Below, piece by piece: positions 1-8,816 of a stretch of 12,610 nt of DNA (the stretch's first letter is position 1; each line of letters opens with the position of its first letter). Made by a program: the position numbers and the translations under genes. The notes beneath the pieces were generated by a model. It was not told where the DNA came from. It was given only the letters and a program-made list of their open reading frames with translations, and did not search any database. Source of the stretch: Vicinamibacteria bacterium (GTDB lineage: Bacteria > Acidobacteriota > Vicinamibacteria > Vicinamibacterales > 2-12-FULL-66-21). Where the stretch lies: positions 1 to 12,610 of the forward strand of contig JAICSD010000081.1 of assembly GCA_025937075.1 (NCBI GenBank). The letters are read 5' to 3'.

Positions 1-510
1 CCTGGACACTTCCCTGCAGACGCGCGCCTTGCCGCGGCGCTGCTCCTCCTGTATCCAGGCGCTCGCGGCATCTCCGTGCCACTTACCGTGCGCGCGAGCG
101 GCCTTCGCCGTCACGCAGGACAAATCAGCCTCCCGGGCGGCGCAATAGACAACGGCGAGACGGTCACCGGGGCGGCGCTGCGAGAAACACACGAAGAAAT
201 TGGGGTCGACGCCGCGGATGTCCGCATCCTCGGAGAGCTCACGCCGGTTCACGTCCTGGTGAGCGGCTTCACATTGCATCCGATTGTCGGAATAGCCGAC
301 GAGCGGCCGGCATTCAGGCCCGCACCCGGAGAAGTCGACGAGGTGCTCGAGGTGTCGATCGACGACCTTCGCGACGCCTCCTCGATTCGCCAGGGCACGC
401 GGATCCGCGAAGGAGTGGCGGTCGAGTACCCGTACTTCCATCTGCTCGGACGCCAGGTCTGGGGCGCGACAGCGATGGTGCTCGGCGAGTTCATCTGTCT
501 GCTCGAGTGA
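1..510 (+). CDS. Nudix hydrolase, CoA pyrophosphatase-like (5' end outside window)
   Basis: The frame is open from base 1 to the TGA at 508-510, giving 169 residues, so the true start lies to the left of the window; an internal GTG at 76 is not a credible start because it cuts into the conserved fold. Residues 47-69 of the visible part carry a full Nudix box, G47-x5-E53-x7-R61-E62-x2-E65-E66-x-G68, which binds the divalent metal and catalyses pyrophosphate hydrolysis. Just before it, LTVRASGLRRHAGQISLPGG (28-47) matches the extra motif of the CoA pyrophosphatase (NudL/UPF0035) subgroup, with Leu for the usual Phe before PGG. The family cleaves CoA or acyl-CoA to phosphopantetheine and 3',5'-ADP in the cytoplasm. 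The substrate is inferred from the motif; a general Nudix enzyme is the alternative. The gene converges with the permease gene, 57 bp apart. Confidence 0.9.
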   Translation, partial: PGHFPADARLAAALLLLYPGARGISVPLTVRASGLRRHAGQISLPGGAIDNGETVTGAALRETHEEIGVDAADVRILGELTPVHVLVSGFTLHPIVGIADERPAFRPAPGEVDEVLEVSIDDLRDASSIRQGTRIREGVAVEYPYFHLLGRQVWGATAMVLGEFICLLE

Positions 511-567
511 TCACACCGACTTCAGCAACGAACGCCGAACCCCGCGCCCCGCGCCCGCACCCGCGAC

Positions 568-3009
568 TCACGATCTCACGAGCGCTCCCGGCTCGATGCG
601 CGACGCCCGCAGCGCCGGGCCGAGCGACGACAGCACCGCCACAGCCGGCAGGCCGATCGCGGGAATCAGAAACGCCGCCGCATCGGTCCCGGTGACACCG
701 TAGAGCAATCCCGTGAGCACTCGCGTCGCCGCCGGGGCCGCACACAACCCGAGCGCGAGACCGCTCAGCGCCAGGACCAACGCGCGCCGCAGCACCATCA
801 TCACCATCTCGCCCCTGCGCGCGCCGAGCGCGATCCGGATCGCGATCTCCTGCCGCCGCTGTGTCACCGACCACGCCATCATGCCGTAGACGCCCACCAG
901 CGCCAGGCTGACCGCCAGCGCACCGAACATCGACACGAGCGTCGAGAGAAATCTCGGCCGGGCGAGGTTCTTCACGAGGTGCTCCTCCATCGTCCGGACG
1001 TGCGAGAGTGGCAGGTTCGGATCGAGCTCGGCGACTGCGGCGCGTATCGCCGGGGCGAGCGCGTGCGGATCGGGATCGGTCCTCACCACGAACGCGAGGA
1101 ACGGAAACGAGCGCTGGAGCACCGACTGATACAGTTCCGGCCGCGGCGGATTCGATGGGCCGAGATGCCGAATGTCGCGTACCACGCCCACCACCGTCAT
1201 CCACACGCTATCGTCGTCGAACCGCACGCGACGGCCGACCGGATCCTGTCCTGGCCAGCACTGCTTCGCGAACCTTTCGTTGACGAGCACGACGGGCGCT
1301 TCGCTGCGCGTATCGGTCCTGCGGAAGTCGCGGCCGGCCGTCACGGGAATCCCCATCGCGGCGAAGTAGCCTGGCATCACGATCTGGTAGCCCGCGCGGG
1401 GAGCCGGATGCTGCCGCGGCTGTCCCTCCGCGACGTAGCCCGTGGCGAAGTCGTCGCCGCCAATCGGGAGCGTGACCGCGGCTCCGGCCGCCCGCACGCC
1501 GGGAACGGCCGCGATGCGCTCCAGCATCGCGCCGTAGAACTGCACTTGCTTCGCCTGATACTCGGCACGATCCCCCGACAGCGTGATGTCGAACGTCAGG
1601 AGGTTGCGGGGGTCGATCCCGATGTCCACGCGCGTGAGCGCCATGAAGCTGCGCACGAGCAGCACGGATCCGACGAGCAGCACGACAGCGACCGCGAGCT
1701 GCAGCGCGACGAGCGCGTCGCGAACGGTGCCGCTCTTGCGCGATCCCGACGACCGCGTCCCGCCCTCTGCCAGCGCTTCGCTGAGGGCTCTGCCCGACAG
1801 CTCCAGCGCCGGTGCAACCCCGAACGCCAGACCGACGAGAATCGCAATCGTGAGGGTGAACAGCAACACGCGGGCGTCCATCGTCGCGCCCGCCAGCGCC
1901 GCATCCGCCGGCGCGAGCGCCGCCAGCGCTGAGGCGCCCCAACCGCCGACCGCGACACCGGCGACGGCTCCGACGAGCGCGAGGACGATGGATTCGGTCA
2001 GCAGCTGACGGACGATGCGTGCGCGGCTTGCGCCGATCGCGCGGCGAAGCGCGATGTCCCGCCGGCGCGCCACGCCGCGGCCGAGCACCAGGCTCGCGAC
2101 GTTCGCGCACGCGATGGCCAGCACGAACACGACCGCGCCGGTCAGAATCATCAGCGGCCGCTCCGCAGCACCCGCGAACTGGTCGCGAATCGTGACGACC
2201 GTGGCCCCCCGCCCTTCGTCCTCGGGATGCTCGCGCGACAGCCGTTCACCAATCGCCTGCACCTCCGCGCGCGCCTGCGCCACCGTGATGCCAGGCTTCA
2301 ACCGCGCGACCGCCCGCAGATATCCCGAGTTGCGATACCCGGTCATGTCGAGGTCCTCGTTCACGGCGGGACGCGGAATGTCGCCAGGACCGCCGGGAAC
2401 CCAGACTTCCGGGCCCTCGGCCGAGGACGAGGGACGCGCCGTAATGGCCGGCCACCGAAGCACCTGGGGCATGACGGCCATCACGAGCCGCGGACGCCCG
2501 TTGAGCAGGATCGTCCGGCCGATGATCGACGGGTCACCGTTGAATCGGCGGAGCCACAATCGCTCGCTGAGCACGACGGCCGAGGGATCCGCGGCGTTCG
2601 CGTGAAACGGCTCGCCAAGCCGCGCGCGCGCACCGAGAACGTCGAAGAAATTGGAGGAGACGCTCGATCCGCTGATCCGCTCGGGATCGCCGTGGCCCGT
2701 GAGCGTGAACGACAGATGACTGATGCCGGCCAGCGCCACAAAGCTTGTCGTCTGCGCACGGAAGTCCATCATGCGCCCCGGCCCGAGCGGCTCCGGCTCA
2801 CGCGTGGACGTCGTGTTCCACAGGAAGACGAGCTGATCGGCATCGGTGAACGGCAACGGACGCAGCAGCGCAGCGTTGACGAGACTGAAGATCGCCGTGT
2901 TCGCGCCAATGCCGAGCGCAAGCGTCACGACCGCGACGGCGGTGAAGCCGGGTGCGCGGCGGAGCCCGCGCAGCGCGTAGCGCACGTCCTGCCAGAGCGT
3001 TGACCACAT
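568..3009 (-). CDS. ADOP-family / MacB-like ABC transporter permease
   Basis: An 813-residue inner-membrane protein built as an internal duplication. The N-terminal stretch has a [23 protein letters not shown] opening and a first membrane helix near 22-46 ([20 protein letters not shown]), typical of the acidobacterial duplicated orphan permease family. Residues about 22-255 and 435-675 look like MacB periplasmic core domains. Residues about 288-405 and 690-806 are FtsX-type permease domains, each with the charged coupling segment ([19 protein letters not shown] near 315-333 and [18 protein letters not shown] near 718-735). MacB-like systems use cytoplasmic ATP hydrolysis for mechanical export across the envelope, but no ATPase or membrane-fusion gene is visible here, which fits the 'orphan' label. 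ATG start at 3009; no clear Shine-Dalgarno sequence precedes it. Length is normal for the family (about 800). The substrate cannot be read from the sequence. Confidence 0.93.
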   Translation of the reverse strand: MWSTLWQDVRYALRGLRRAPGFTAVAVVTLALGIGANTAIFSLVNAALLRPLPFTDADQLVFLWNTTSTREPEPLGPGRMMDFRAQTTSFVALAGISHLSFTLTGHGDPERISGSSVSSNFFDVLGARARLGEPFHANAADPSAVVLSERLWLRRFNGDPSIIGRTILLNGRPRLVMAVMPQVLRWPAITARPSSSAEGPEVWVPGGPGDIPRPAVNEDLDMTGYRNSGYLRAVARLKPGITVAQARAEVQAIGERLSREHPEDEGRGATVVTIRDQFAGAAERPLMILTGAVVFVLAIACANVASLVLGRGVARRRDIALRRAIGASRARIVRQLLTESIVLALVGAVAGVAVGGWGASALAALAPADAALAGATMDARVLLFTLTIAILVGLAFGVAPALELSGRALSEALAEGGTRSSGSRKSGTVRDALVALQLAVAVVLLVGSVLLVRSFMALTRVDIGIDPRNLLTFDITLSGDRAEYQAKQVQFYGAMLERIAAVPGVRAAGAAVTLPIGGDDFATGYVAEGQPRQHPAPRAGYQIVMPGYFAAMGIPVTAGRDFRRTDTRSEAPVVLVNERFAKQCWPGQDPVGRRVRFDDDSVWMTVVGVVRDIRHLGPSNPPRPELYQSVLQRSFPFLAFVVRTDPDPHALAPAIRAAVAELDPNLPLSHVRTMEEHLVKNLARPRFLSTLVSMFGALAVSLALVGVYGMMAWSVTQRRQEIAIRIALGARRGEMVMMVLRRALVLALSGLALGLCAAPAATRVLTGLLYGVTGTDAAAFLIPAIGLPAVAVLSSLGPALRASRIEPGALVRS

Positions 3010-3104
3010 GGTTGGCTTAGACGGGCGTACGGGGTTCCGGTTGACGAATGTGAGTGGGCGGGGTGCGCCCTGAACAATTCGCGCCGCCCGAATGGGTTAA
3101 ACGG

Positions 3105-3129
3105 CCCAAAGGCGCCGCGGGCGCCTGGG
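3105..3129. other. GC-rich hairpin in the divergent spacer 3010-3290
   Basis: The 281-bp spacer between the permease and PEP-CTERM genes has no credible ORF. Its clearest structure is the inverted repeat AGGCGCC (3110-3116) / GGCGCCT (3120-3126) around a 3-nt loop, extended by CCC (3105-3107) opposite GGG (3127-3129) across a small asymmetric bulge. It has no T-run, and neither flanking gene ends here, so a terminator role is unlikely. An operator or a remnant of a dispersed repeat is possible. No convincing -35/-10 pair was found for either divergent gene. Confidence 0.45.
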
Positions 3130-3280
3130 GTCAGAGCAAAGTCAGCGCGAAGGGTGACTGTCGGCACGGTCCGGCAAACCATCAGCGACCGTAATCGTCT
3201 GCACTCCAGCGACTTGGCGATAGCGCACACGAGTGAGCCGATGGGGCACACACGTTGCTAGTCTGCGGCCGATTTGGCGG

Positions 3281-3287
3281 GGAGAGG
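3281..3287 (+). promoter_or_regulatory. Ribosome binding site fixing the PEP-CTERM start
   Basis: GGAGAGG lies 3 nt before the ATG at 3291, with its GGAG core 6 nt from the start codon. It decides for this ATG over the in-frame upstream codon at 3255. It also places the hydrophobic signal-peptide core right after the initiating MNR. Confidence 0.75.
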
Positions 3288-3290
3288 ATT

Positions 3291-3929
3291 ATGAATCGTG
3301 TGCTGATTGTCTGCGTCTTGGCTGTGATCGCGCTTGTCGCGCCAACGGTGGCGAATGCGGGACCCATAAGCACGACAGACCCGATTATCGGAGTCAGAGG
3401 CCTGAGTGGACCGTCCGGATCGGGAGAGATCACTGATGGCACACCGCAGCCGTTCGAGGACCCCTGCGACGCGGCGCTGGGCAGCGATTACATCTGTCGG
3501 GCGCTCCTGATACCGGTTACGGCGCCTCAGCTTGTGGATGGCATCTTCTCCCTGACGCTGCAGTTTCTCGAGGCCGGAATCCCCATTTCGCTCGACGCTC
3601 TGTTCATCGATCCACTGAGTCAGTTCCAGTTCCGGCAGGACGACGTGGATAACACGATGATGCGCCTGTCAGGTACGGGCCCGCTGACGTGCGGGACGGT
3701 GACGGGCCCCGGACTGGAATCTGCCCTGATTCCGCGCACCTGCACCATCGGCGATGAGATCGAGATCTTCATGCACACGGAAGGGCTCCCCGGTCCGTTC
3801 CAGGTAACCGTGTTCGCCGTCAATGACATTCCAAACAGTACGACGGTACCCGAGCCGACGGCCCTGCTCGCAATGGGTGTAGGCCTCAGCGCCTTCGCGG
3901 GCCTACGTCTGCGCCGCAAGACGAACTGA
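3291..3929 (+). CDS. PEP-CTERM sorting domain-containing exported protein
   Basis: A 212-residue secreted or surface protein. Residues 1-23 form a Sec signal peptide (MNRVLIVCVLAVIALVAP core, likely cleavage after ANA). The C-terminus is a tripartite PEP-CTERM signal: V186-PEP (187-189), a hydrophobic helix at about 190-204, and the basic tail RLRRK at 206-210. In such systems an exosortase recognises the PEP motif and cleaves and sorts the protein to the outer surface, often together with exopolysaccharide; no exosortase gene is in the window. The middle (24-185) is not recognised. It holds four cysteines (59, 69, 134, 151) that could form two disulfides, and looks beta-rich. Start chosen by the adjacent Shine-Dalgarno sequence. 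Monocistronic, divergent from the permease gene and convergent with the kinase gene. Confidence 0.9.
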   Translation: MNRVLIVCVLAVIALVAPTVANAGPISTTDPIIGVRGLSGPSGSGEITDGTPQPFEDPCDAALGSDYICRALLIPVTAPQLVDGIFSLTLQFLEAGIPISLDALFIDPLSQFQFRQDDVDNTMMRLSGTGPLTCGTVTGPGLESALIPRTCTIGDEIEIFMHTEGLPGPFQVTVFAVNDIPNSTTVPEPTALLAMGVGLSAFAGLRLRRKTN

Positions 3930-3950
3930 CGCGCGGTAAAGCGCCAGGGC

Positions 3951-3985
3951 CGCGAAGCGCCGCTCTTACTGAGCGGCGCTTCGCG
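3951..3985. terminator. Bidirectional terminator-like hairpin across the kinase stop codon
   Basis: CGCGAAGCGCCGCTC (3951-3965) and GAGCGGCGCTTCGCG (3971-3985) form a perfect 15-bp stem with the 5-nt loop TTACT. The minus-strand TAA stop of the kinase gene (3966-3968) is in the loop, and one arm encodes its last residues, RSAAQ. For the plus-strand PEP-CTERM transcript the hairpin is followed by only TTTCC, and the minus strand lacks a T-run. Intrinsic termination would therefore be non-canonical; mRNA 3'-end protection is the alternative. Confidence 0.65.
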
Positions 3986-6752
3986 TTTCCTGCATCATCG
4001 CGGTAAAGCGCGGATCCGCCGAGAGCGACCGCAGATCTGGATCATCCTTCGCAAACGCGCCGGGATACCCGGCCCGGAACGCCTTGCGCAACGTCTGGAG
4101 CGCCTCGTCCTTGTGCCCCGCGAGCGCGTGGGCGACGGCGGCGTTGTAGAGGAAGTTCGGATTCGACGGGTCCTGCGCGAGCGCGTCGTTGATGAATTTG
4201 ATCCCCTGCGCCGCATCGCCCTTCTTGGCGTAGTACGTCCCCAGATTGCACCGGGTCGCAGACGAGCTCGGATTCACGGTGAGCGACTTGTACGCGAGCT
4301 CGATTGCCTTGTCGTAGGTCTGATTGGCCTTTTGCACGTCTCCGAGCCAGCGATAGTCATCGGCGAGGTTCGCGACCCAGCCGTCTGACGAGGGGCTCAA
4401 CTCGACGGCCTTCTGATACGCGGGCAGCGCTTCCGCAAACTTGCGCTGCCATGCGAGCGCGATGCCGAGATTGCTCCAGGTATCTCCTGTGGGCACCAGC
4501 TTCAGCGCGTGCTCGAACGAATCCACCGCCTCCGCGTACCGCGCCGTCTGCAGGTACATCGCGCCGAGATCGTTGTAGCCGTTCACGTTGTCCGGCTCGA
4601 TCGCGATGACCTTCTGGAACTCCTCGATCGCCTTGTCGTACTCGCCGAGCCGGTAGTACGTCGCGCCGAGCGAGTTGTGATTCAGCCAGTAGTACGGGTT
4701 CTTCTCGATCGCCTTCAGGTGCATCTGGACGGCCTCGTTGCCGCGGCCGGCCGCGAGGTACGCACCCGCAAGCTTTCGATAGGCTTCGTCCGAGTTCGGC
4801 GCGATTTCGAGCGCGCGCCTCAATTCGACGATCGCGTCGTTGGTCTTCCCCGTCGCGAGATACGCGTGGCCCACCGCGGCGCGCACTTCGAGGAGCGAAT
4901 CGTCGATGTGCTGCCCCTGCTGGGCCGCGTAGACCGCTTTGTCCGCCCAGAGCGTCTCGTTCGTCTCGCGATACATCTGCAGCGAGGCATCCGCCAGCCC
5001 TGCGTAGGCCAGCGCGAATCGCGGATCGAGCTTCAACGCGTCTTCATAGAACCCGATCGCCTTTTCCACGTTCCTGCGATCCTGCTGCCCGCGCATCGCG
5101 TTCCGGCCCTTCAGGTACACGTCGTATGCGGCGATGTTCTGCGTCGGCCGCTCGATCGTCTTCGCGCGCTCCTCGTTCGTGGGCGTGACGTCCAGCGCGC
5201 TCACGAGCCCGGAGAACATCTGGTCCTGCAGCGTGAGCAGATCGGAGGGGGAACCGGCGAATTCGCGCGTCCAGATCGTGCGCGGCGCGATTGGATCCTC
5301 CAGCTTGACGATGATGCTGATCTTTCCGCCGCCGCTCTGCACGGTTCCCGTGACGAGCAGATTCGAGCCCAGCTCCCGCGCGAGCTTCGGCAGCGGCTGC
5401 TTCACGTCGACCGATTCGACGGCGCTCGTCGGCGCGACGGTCACCTGGTTCAGGCCGAACAGCTTCGCGGACATCGCTTCGGCAACGCCGGTCGCGATGT
5501 GCTCGAGATCCTGCTCCGGGCCGATCACACGGAACGGCAGGACGGCAATCAGCTTGCGCTCGCTCGGGCTCGGGAGCGCCTGACTGCTGGCCGCGCCGCC
5601 CGTGACCAGATGACGGACGGGTGGCAGCGCGACAATGCCGCCAATCACCACAACGCTGAGCACCGCCGCAACGATCCATCCTTTGCGCGACGTGGGCAGC
5701 GGCACGTTGATGACGACGGACGGGTGGCTTCGAAGGCGGCTCGCCGACGGCGCCTTGGACTGCTCGAGATCGCGCAGCAGGTCTCGGGCGCTTTGATAGC
5801 GCGCGGCAGGATTCTTCTCGAGGCACCGCATCACGATGCGGGTGAAGAACGGCGCCACCTCCGGCGCCACTTCCTTGAGCGGACGCGGCGAGATCCGCAC
5901 GCGCTGCATGAGGACTTCCAGCGCCGAGTCGCCCGGGAACGGCGTCGACCCTGACGCCATTTCGTAGAGGATCAAACCAAGTGCGTAGAGATCGCTCCGG
6001 TGATCCGTCGGCTGCCCTTCGACGGACTCCGGCGCCATGTAGCGCGGCGTGCCGATGAAGTCGCCCGGACGCGTCAACCCGGCGGCGCTCGCCTCATAGG
6101 ATTTCGCCAGCCCGAAGTCGGAGACGTAGGCGCGCCCGGCGTTGTCGACGAGGATGTTCTGCGGCTTCAGATCGCGGTGCACGATGCCGACGTCGTGCGC
6201 CGCAGAGAGGCCCGACGTAATCTGCCTCGCCAGCGACAGCACGCGCTCGAACGGCAGATGCCCGTTCATCAGGATCGCGTGGAGATCCGATCCTTCGACG
6301 AACGGCATCGTGATGTACTTGACGCCGCTCGCCTCGCCGAGATCGTGAATGCGCAGAACGTTCTGGTGGGTGACCTGACGCGCGAGCAGCAGCTCCTGCT
6401 TGAACCGCCGCTCGAAATCGAGCCCGACGCTCGGATCCGCCAGCACCTCCGACCGGATCACCTTGAGCGCGATCGGGATCCCCAGCTCCTGGTCGAGCGC
6501 CTTGTACACGGCGCCCATACCACCGGCGCCCAGCATCTTTTCGATGAGATAGCGGCCTGCGAACAGGACGCCGGGTCCCAGGCCCATTCGCCCGCTGGAC
6601 GAGGACAGCCGCGTCACCTCCGCCGCGGCCGACACGGGCGGCGTAATCGGGCCGGTGACCAGCGAGCCAAGCACGGCCGAAAGCTCCGCCGAACAGGCGA
6701 TGCAGCGCCCGGTCGTCAGCGGCGTTTCGGTCCGGCAGTGCGGGCACACCAT
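3966..6752 (-). CDS. Serine/threonine protein kinase with zinc ribbon, TM helix, TolB-like and TPR regions
   Basis: With the start at 6752 the protein has 928 residues. A zinc ribbon opens it (C3-x2-C6-x10-C17-x2-C20). The kinase domain covers about 67-330: Gly loop GAGGMG 75-80, ATP-anchoring K97, catalytic HRDLKPQN (D194), DFG 212-214, activation-segment GTPRYMAPE ending at 242. All key residues are present, so it should be active. A single membrane helix (about 358-378) follows. Next come a TolB/FlgO-like domain (about 399-520, opening LIAVLPFRVIG) and roughly nine TPR units (about 540-900), which would lie outside the membrane and could sense or bind partners. The start is uncertain: a TTG at 6839 and an ATG at 6800 are in frame. 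I prefer 6752 because the zinc ribbon follows directly and a sigma70-like promoter lies just upstream, although no Shine-Dalgarno sequence is visible. Substrates are unknown. Confidence 0.9.
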   Translation of the reverse strand: MVCPHCRTETPLTTGRCIACSAELSAVLGSLVTGPITPPVSAAAEVTRLSSSSGRMGLGPGVLFAGRYLIEKMLGAGGMGAVYKALDQELGIPIALKVIRSEVLADPSVGLDFERRFKQELLLARQVTHQNVLRIHDLGEASGVKYITMPFVEGSDLHAILMNGHLPFERVLSLARQITSGLSAAHDVGIVHRDLKPQNILVDNAGRAYVSDFGLAKSYEASAAGLTRPGDFIGTPRYMAPESVEGQPTDHRSDLYALGLILYEMASGSTPFPGDSALEVLMQRVRISPRPLKEVAPEVAPFFTRIVMRCLEKNPAARYQSARDLLRDLEQSKAPSASRLRSHPSVVINVPLPTSRKGWIVAAVLSVVVIGGIVALPPVRHLVTGGAASSQALPSPSERKLIAVLPFRVIGPEQDLEHIATGVAEAMSAKLFGLNQVTVAPTSAVESVDVKQPLPKLARELGSNLLVTGTVQSGGGKISIIVKLEDPIAPRTIWTREFAGSPSDLLTLQDQMFSGLVSALDVTPTNEERAKTIERPTQNIAAYDVYLKGRNAMRGQQDRRNVEKAIGFYEDALKLDPRFALAYAGLADASLQMYRETNETLWADKAVYAAQQGQHIDDSLLEVRAAVGHAYLATGKTNDAIVELRRALEIAPNSDEAYRKLAGAYLAAGRGNEAVQMHLKAIEKNPYYWLNHNSLGATYYRLGEYDKAIEEFQKVIAIEPDNVNGYNDLGAMYLQTARYAEAVDSFEHALKLVPTGDTWSNLGIALAWQRKFAEALPAYQKAVELSPSSDGWVANLADDYRWLGDVQKANQTYDKAIELAYKSLTVNPSSSATRCNLGTYYAKKGDAAQGIKFINDALAQDPSNPNFLYNAAVAHALAGHKDEALQTLRKAFRAGYPGAFAKDDPDLRSLSADPRFTAMMQETRSAAQ

Positions 6753-6798
6753 AAAGGAGGTCGCGGCGGTGAGGAGCCCTAAGCCGGGCTGGGTAGTC

Positions 6799-6827
6799 AT
6801 TATCCTGCCGGCCGGATCGCAATCCAA
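6799..6827 (-). promoter_or_regulatory. Probable sigma70-type promoter of the kinase gene
   Basis: On the minus strand TTGGAT (6827-6822) and GATAAT (6804-6799) are separated by 17 nt. Transcription would start near 6792, inside the first codons of the longer reading frame but about 40 nt before the ATG at 6752. This is an argument for the shorter kinase. The -35 match is partial. Confidence 0.45.
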
Positions 6828-6842
6828 GTACAAGTACAAGTA
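6825..6842. repeat. Short tandem repeat (CAAGTA)x3
   Basis: Three perfect head-to-tail copies of a 6-bp unit lie in the divergent spacer between the kinase and peptidase genes and overlap the edge of the proposed kinase -35 box. They could change in copy number by slippage or be binding half-sites, but three copies may be chance. Confidence 0.5.
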
Positions 6843-6897
6843 ACGGACGATGGGCCCGGGGTGAACAAGATGACCATAGGACGCTCCGCCGTAGGGC

Positions 6898-6903
6898 TAC
6901 AAT
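6898..6903 (+). promoter_or_regulatory. -10-like element TACAAT for a leaderless peptidase mRNA
   Basis: TACAAT ends 6 nt before the ATG at 6910, so RNA synthesis would begin at or next to the start codon. No Shine-Dalgarno sequence is present, which is what a leaderless mRNA would show. No good -35 hexamer is visible at the usual distance. Confidence 0.5.
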
Positions 6904-6909
6904 GCGCCT

Positions 6910-8643
<1,734 letters not shown>

Positions 8644-8670
8644 GCATTACAAAATCGTCTCGACACTTTC

Positions 8671-8728
8671 GCAATCGTCAGCCACAACTTGGTGATCTCC
8701 CGAACGATCACGTAGTTGTGAGCAATCG
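8671..8728. other. Interrupted hairpin flanked by a 7-bp direct repeat, in the spacer 8644-8816
   Basis: CACAACT (8683-8689) pairs with AGTTGTG (8714-8720), and GTGATC (8692-8697) with GATCAC (8706-8711), across a 2x2 internal loop and an 8-nt terminal loop. GCAATCG occurs on both sides (8671-8677 and 8722-8728). The element starts 28 nt after the peptidase stop and may be a terminator without a T-run, an operator for the downstream gene, or a small inserted element. A second, small hairpin (GTTGC/GCAAC, 8781-8793) lies just before the next ribosome binding site. No gene is credible in this spacer. Confidence 0.5.
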
Positions 8729-8800
8729 CTAAACTGCTCTCCCTTCGTGACTTGATCTGCGCCGCCTGCGGGGTACTTGCGTTGCTCCGCAACCTGGCAC

Positions 8801-8809
8801 GGAGGGAGG
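8801..8809 (+). promoter_or_regulatory. Strong ribosome binding site of the HAF-repeat gene
   Basis: GGAGGGAGG ends 7 nt before the ATG at 8817, an ideal distance. It fixes the start just ahead of the signal peptide and contrasts with the apparently leaderless peptidase gene upstream. Confidence 0.8.
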
Positions 8810-8816
8810 CCGGTCC

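Noticed and set aside
979..1932. 317-codon plus-strand frame inside the permease gene
   Set aside because: Antisense shadow of the FtsX/MacB coding sequence; Arg/His-rich and without motifs.
3010..3021. Leaderless -10 (TCTAAG) before the permease ATG
   Set aside because: The spacing is similar to the other two, but it lacks the conserved A at position 2 and the final T of a -10 box.
3236..3264. Promoter for the PEP-CTERM gene (TGC-TAGTCT extended -10)
   Set aside because: Only the outer bases of the -10 match and no -35 hexamer is found at 16-18 nt; too weak to annotate.
4509..5954. 481-codon open frame on the plus strand opposite the kinase gene
   Set aside because: It is antisense to clear kinase/TolB/TPR coding sequence, has a biased Arg/Asp/His-rich composition typical of high-GC shadow frames, and no recognisable domain.
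6753..6839. Longer kinase N-terminus from the TTG at 6839 or ATG at 6800
   Set aside because: The added residues are not conserved-looking, no usable ribosome binding site precedes either codon, and the best promoter would start RNA downstream of both. It is not fully excluded.
8683..8720. Integron attC-like site
   Set aside because: The arms CACAACT/AGTTGTG do not match the RYYYAAC/GTTRRRY core sites, and no integrase or cassette array is present.
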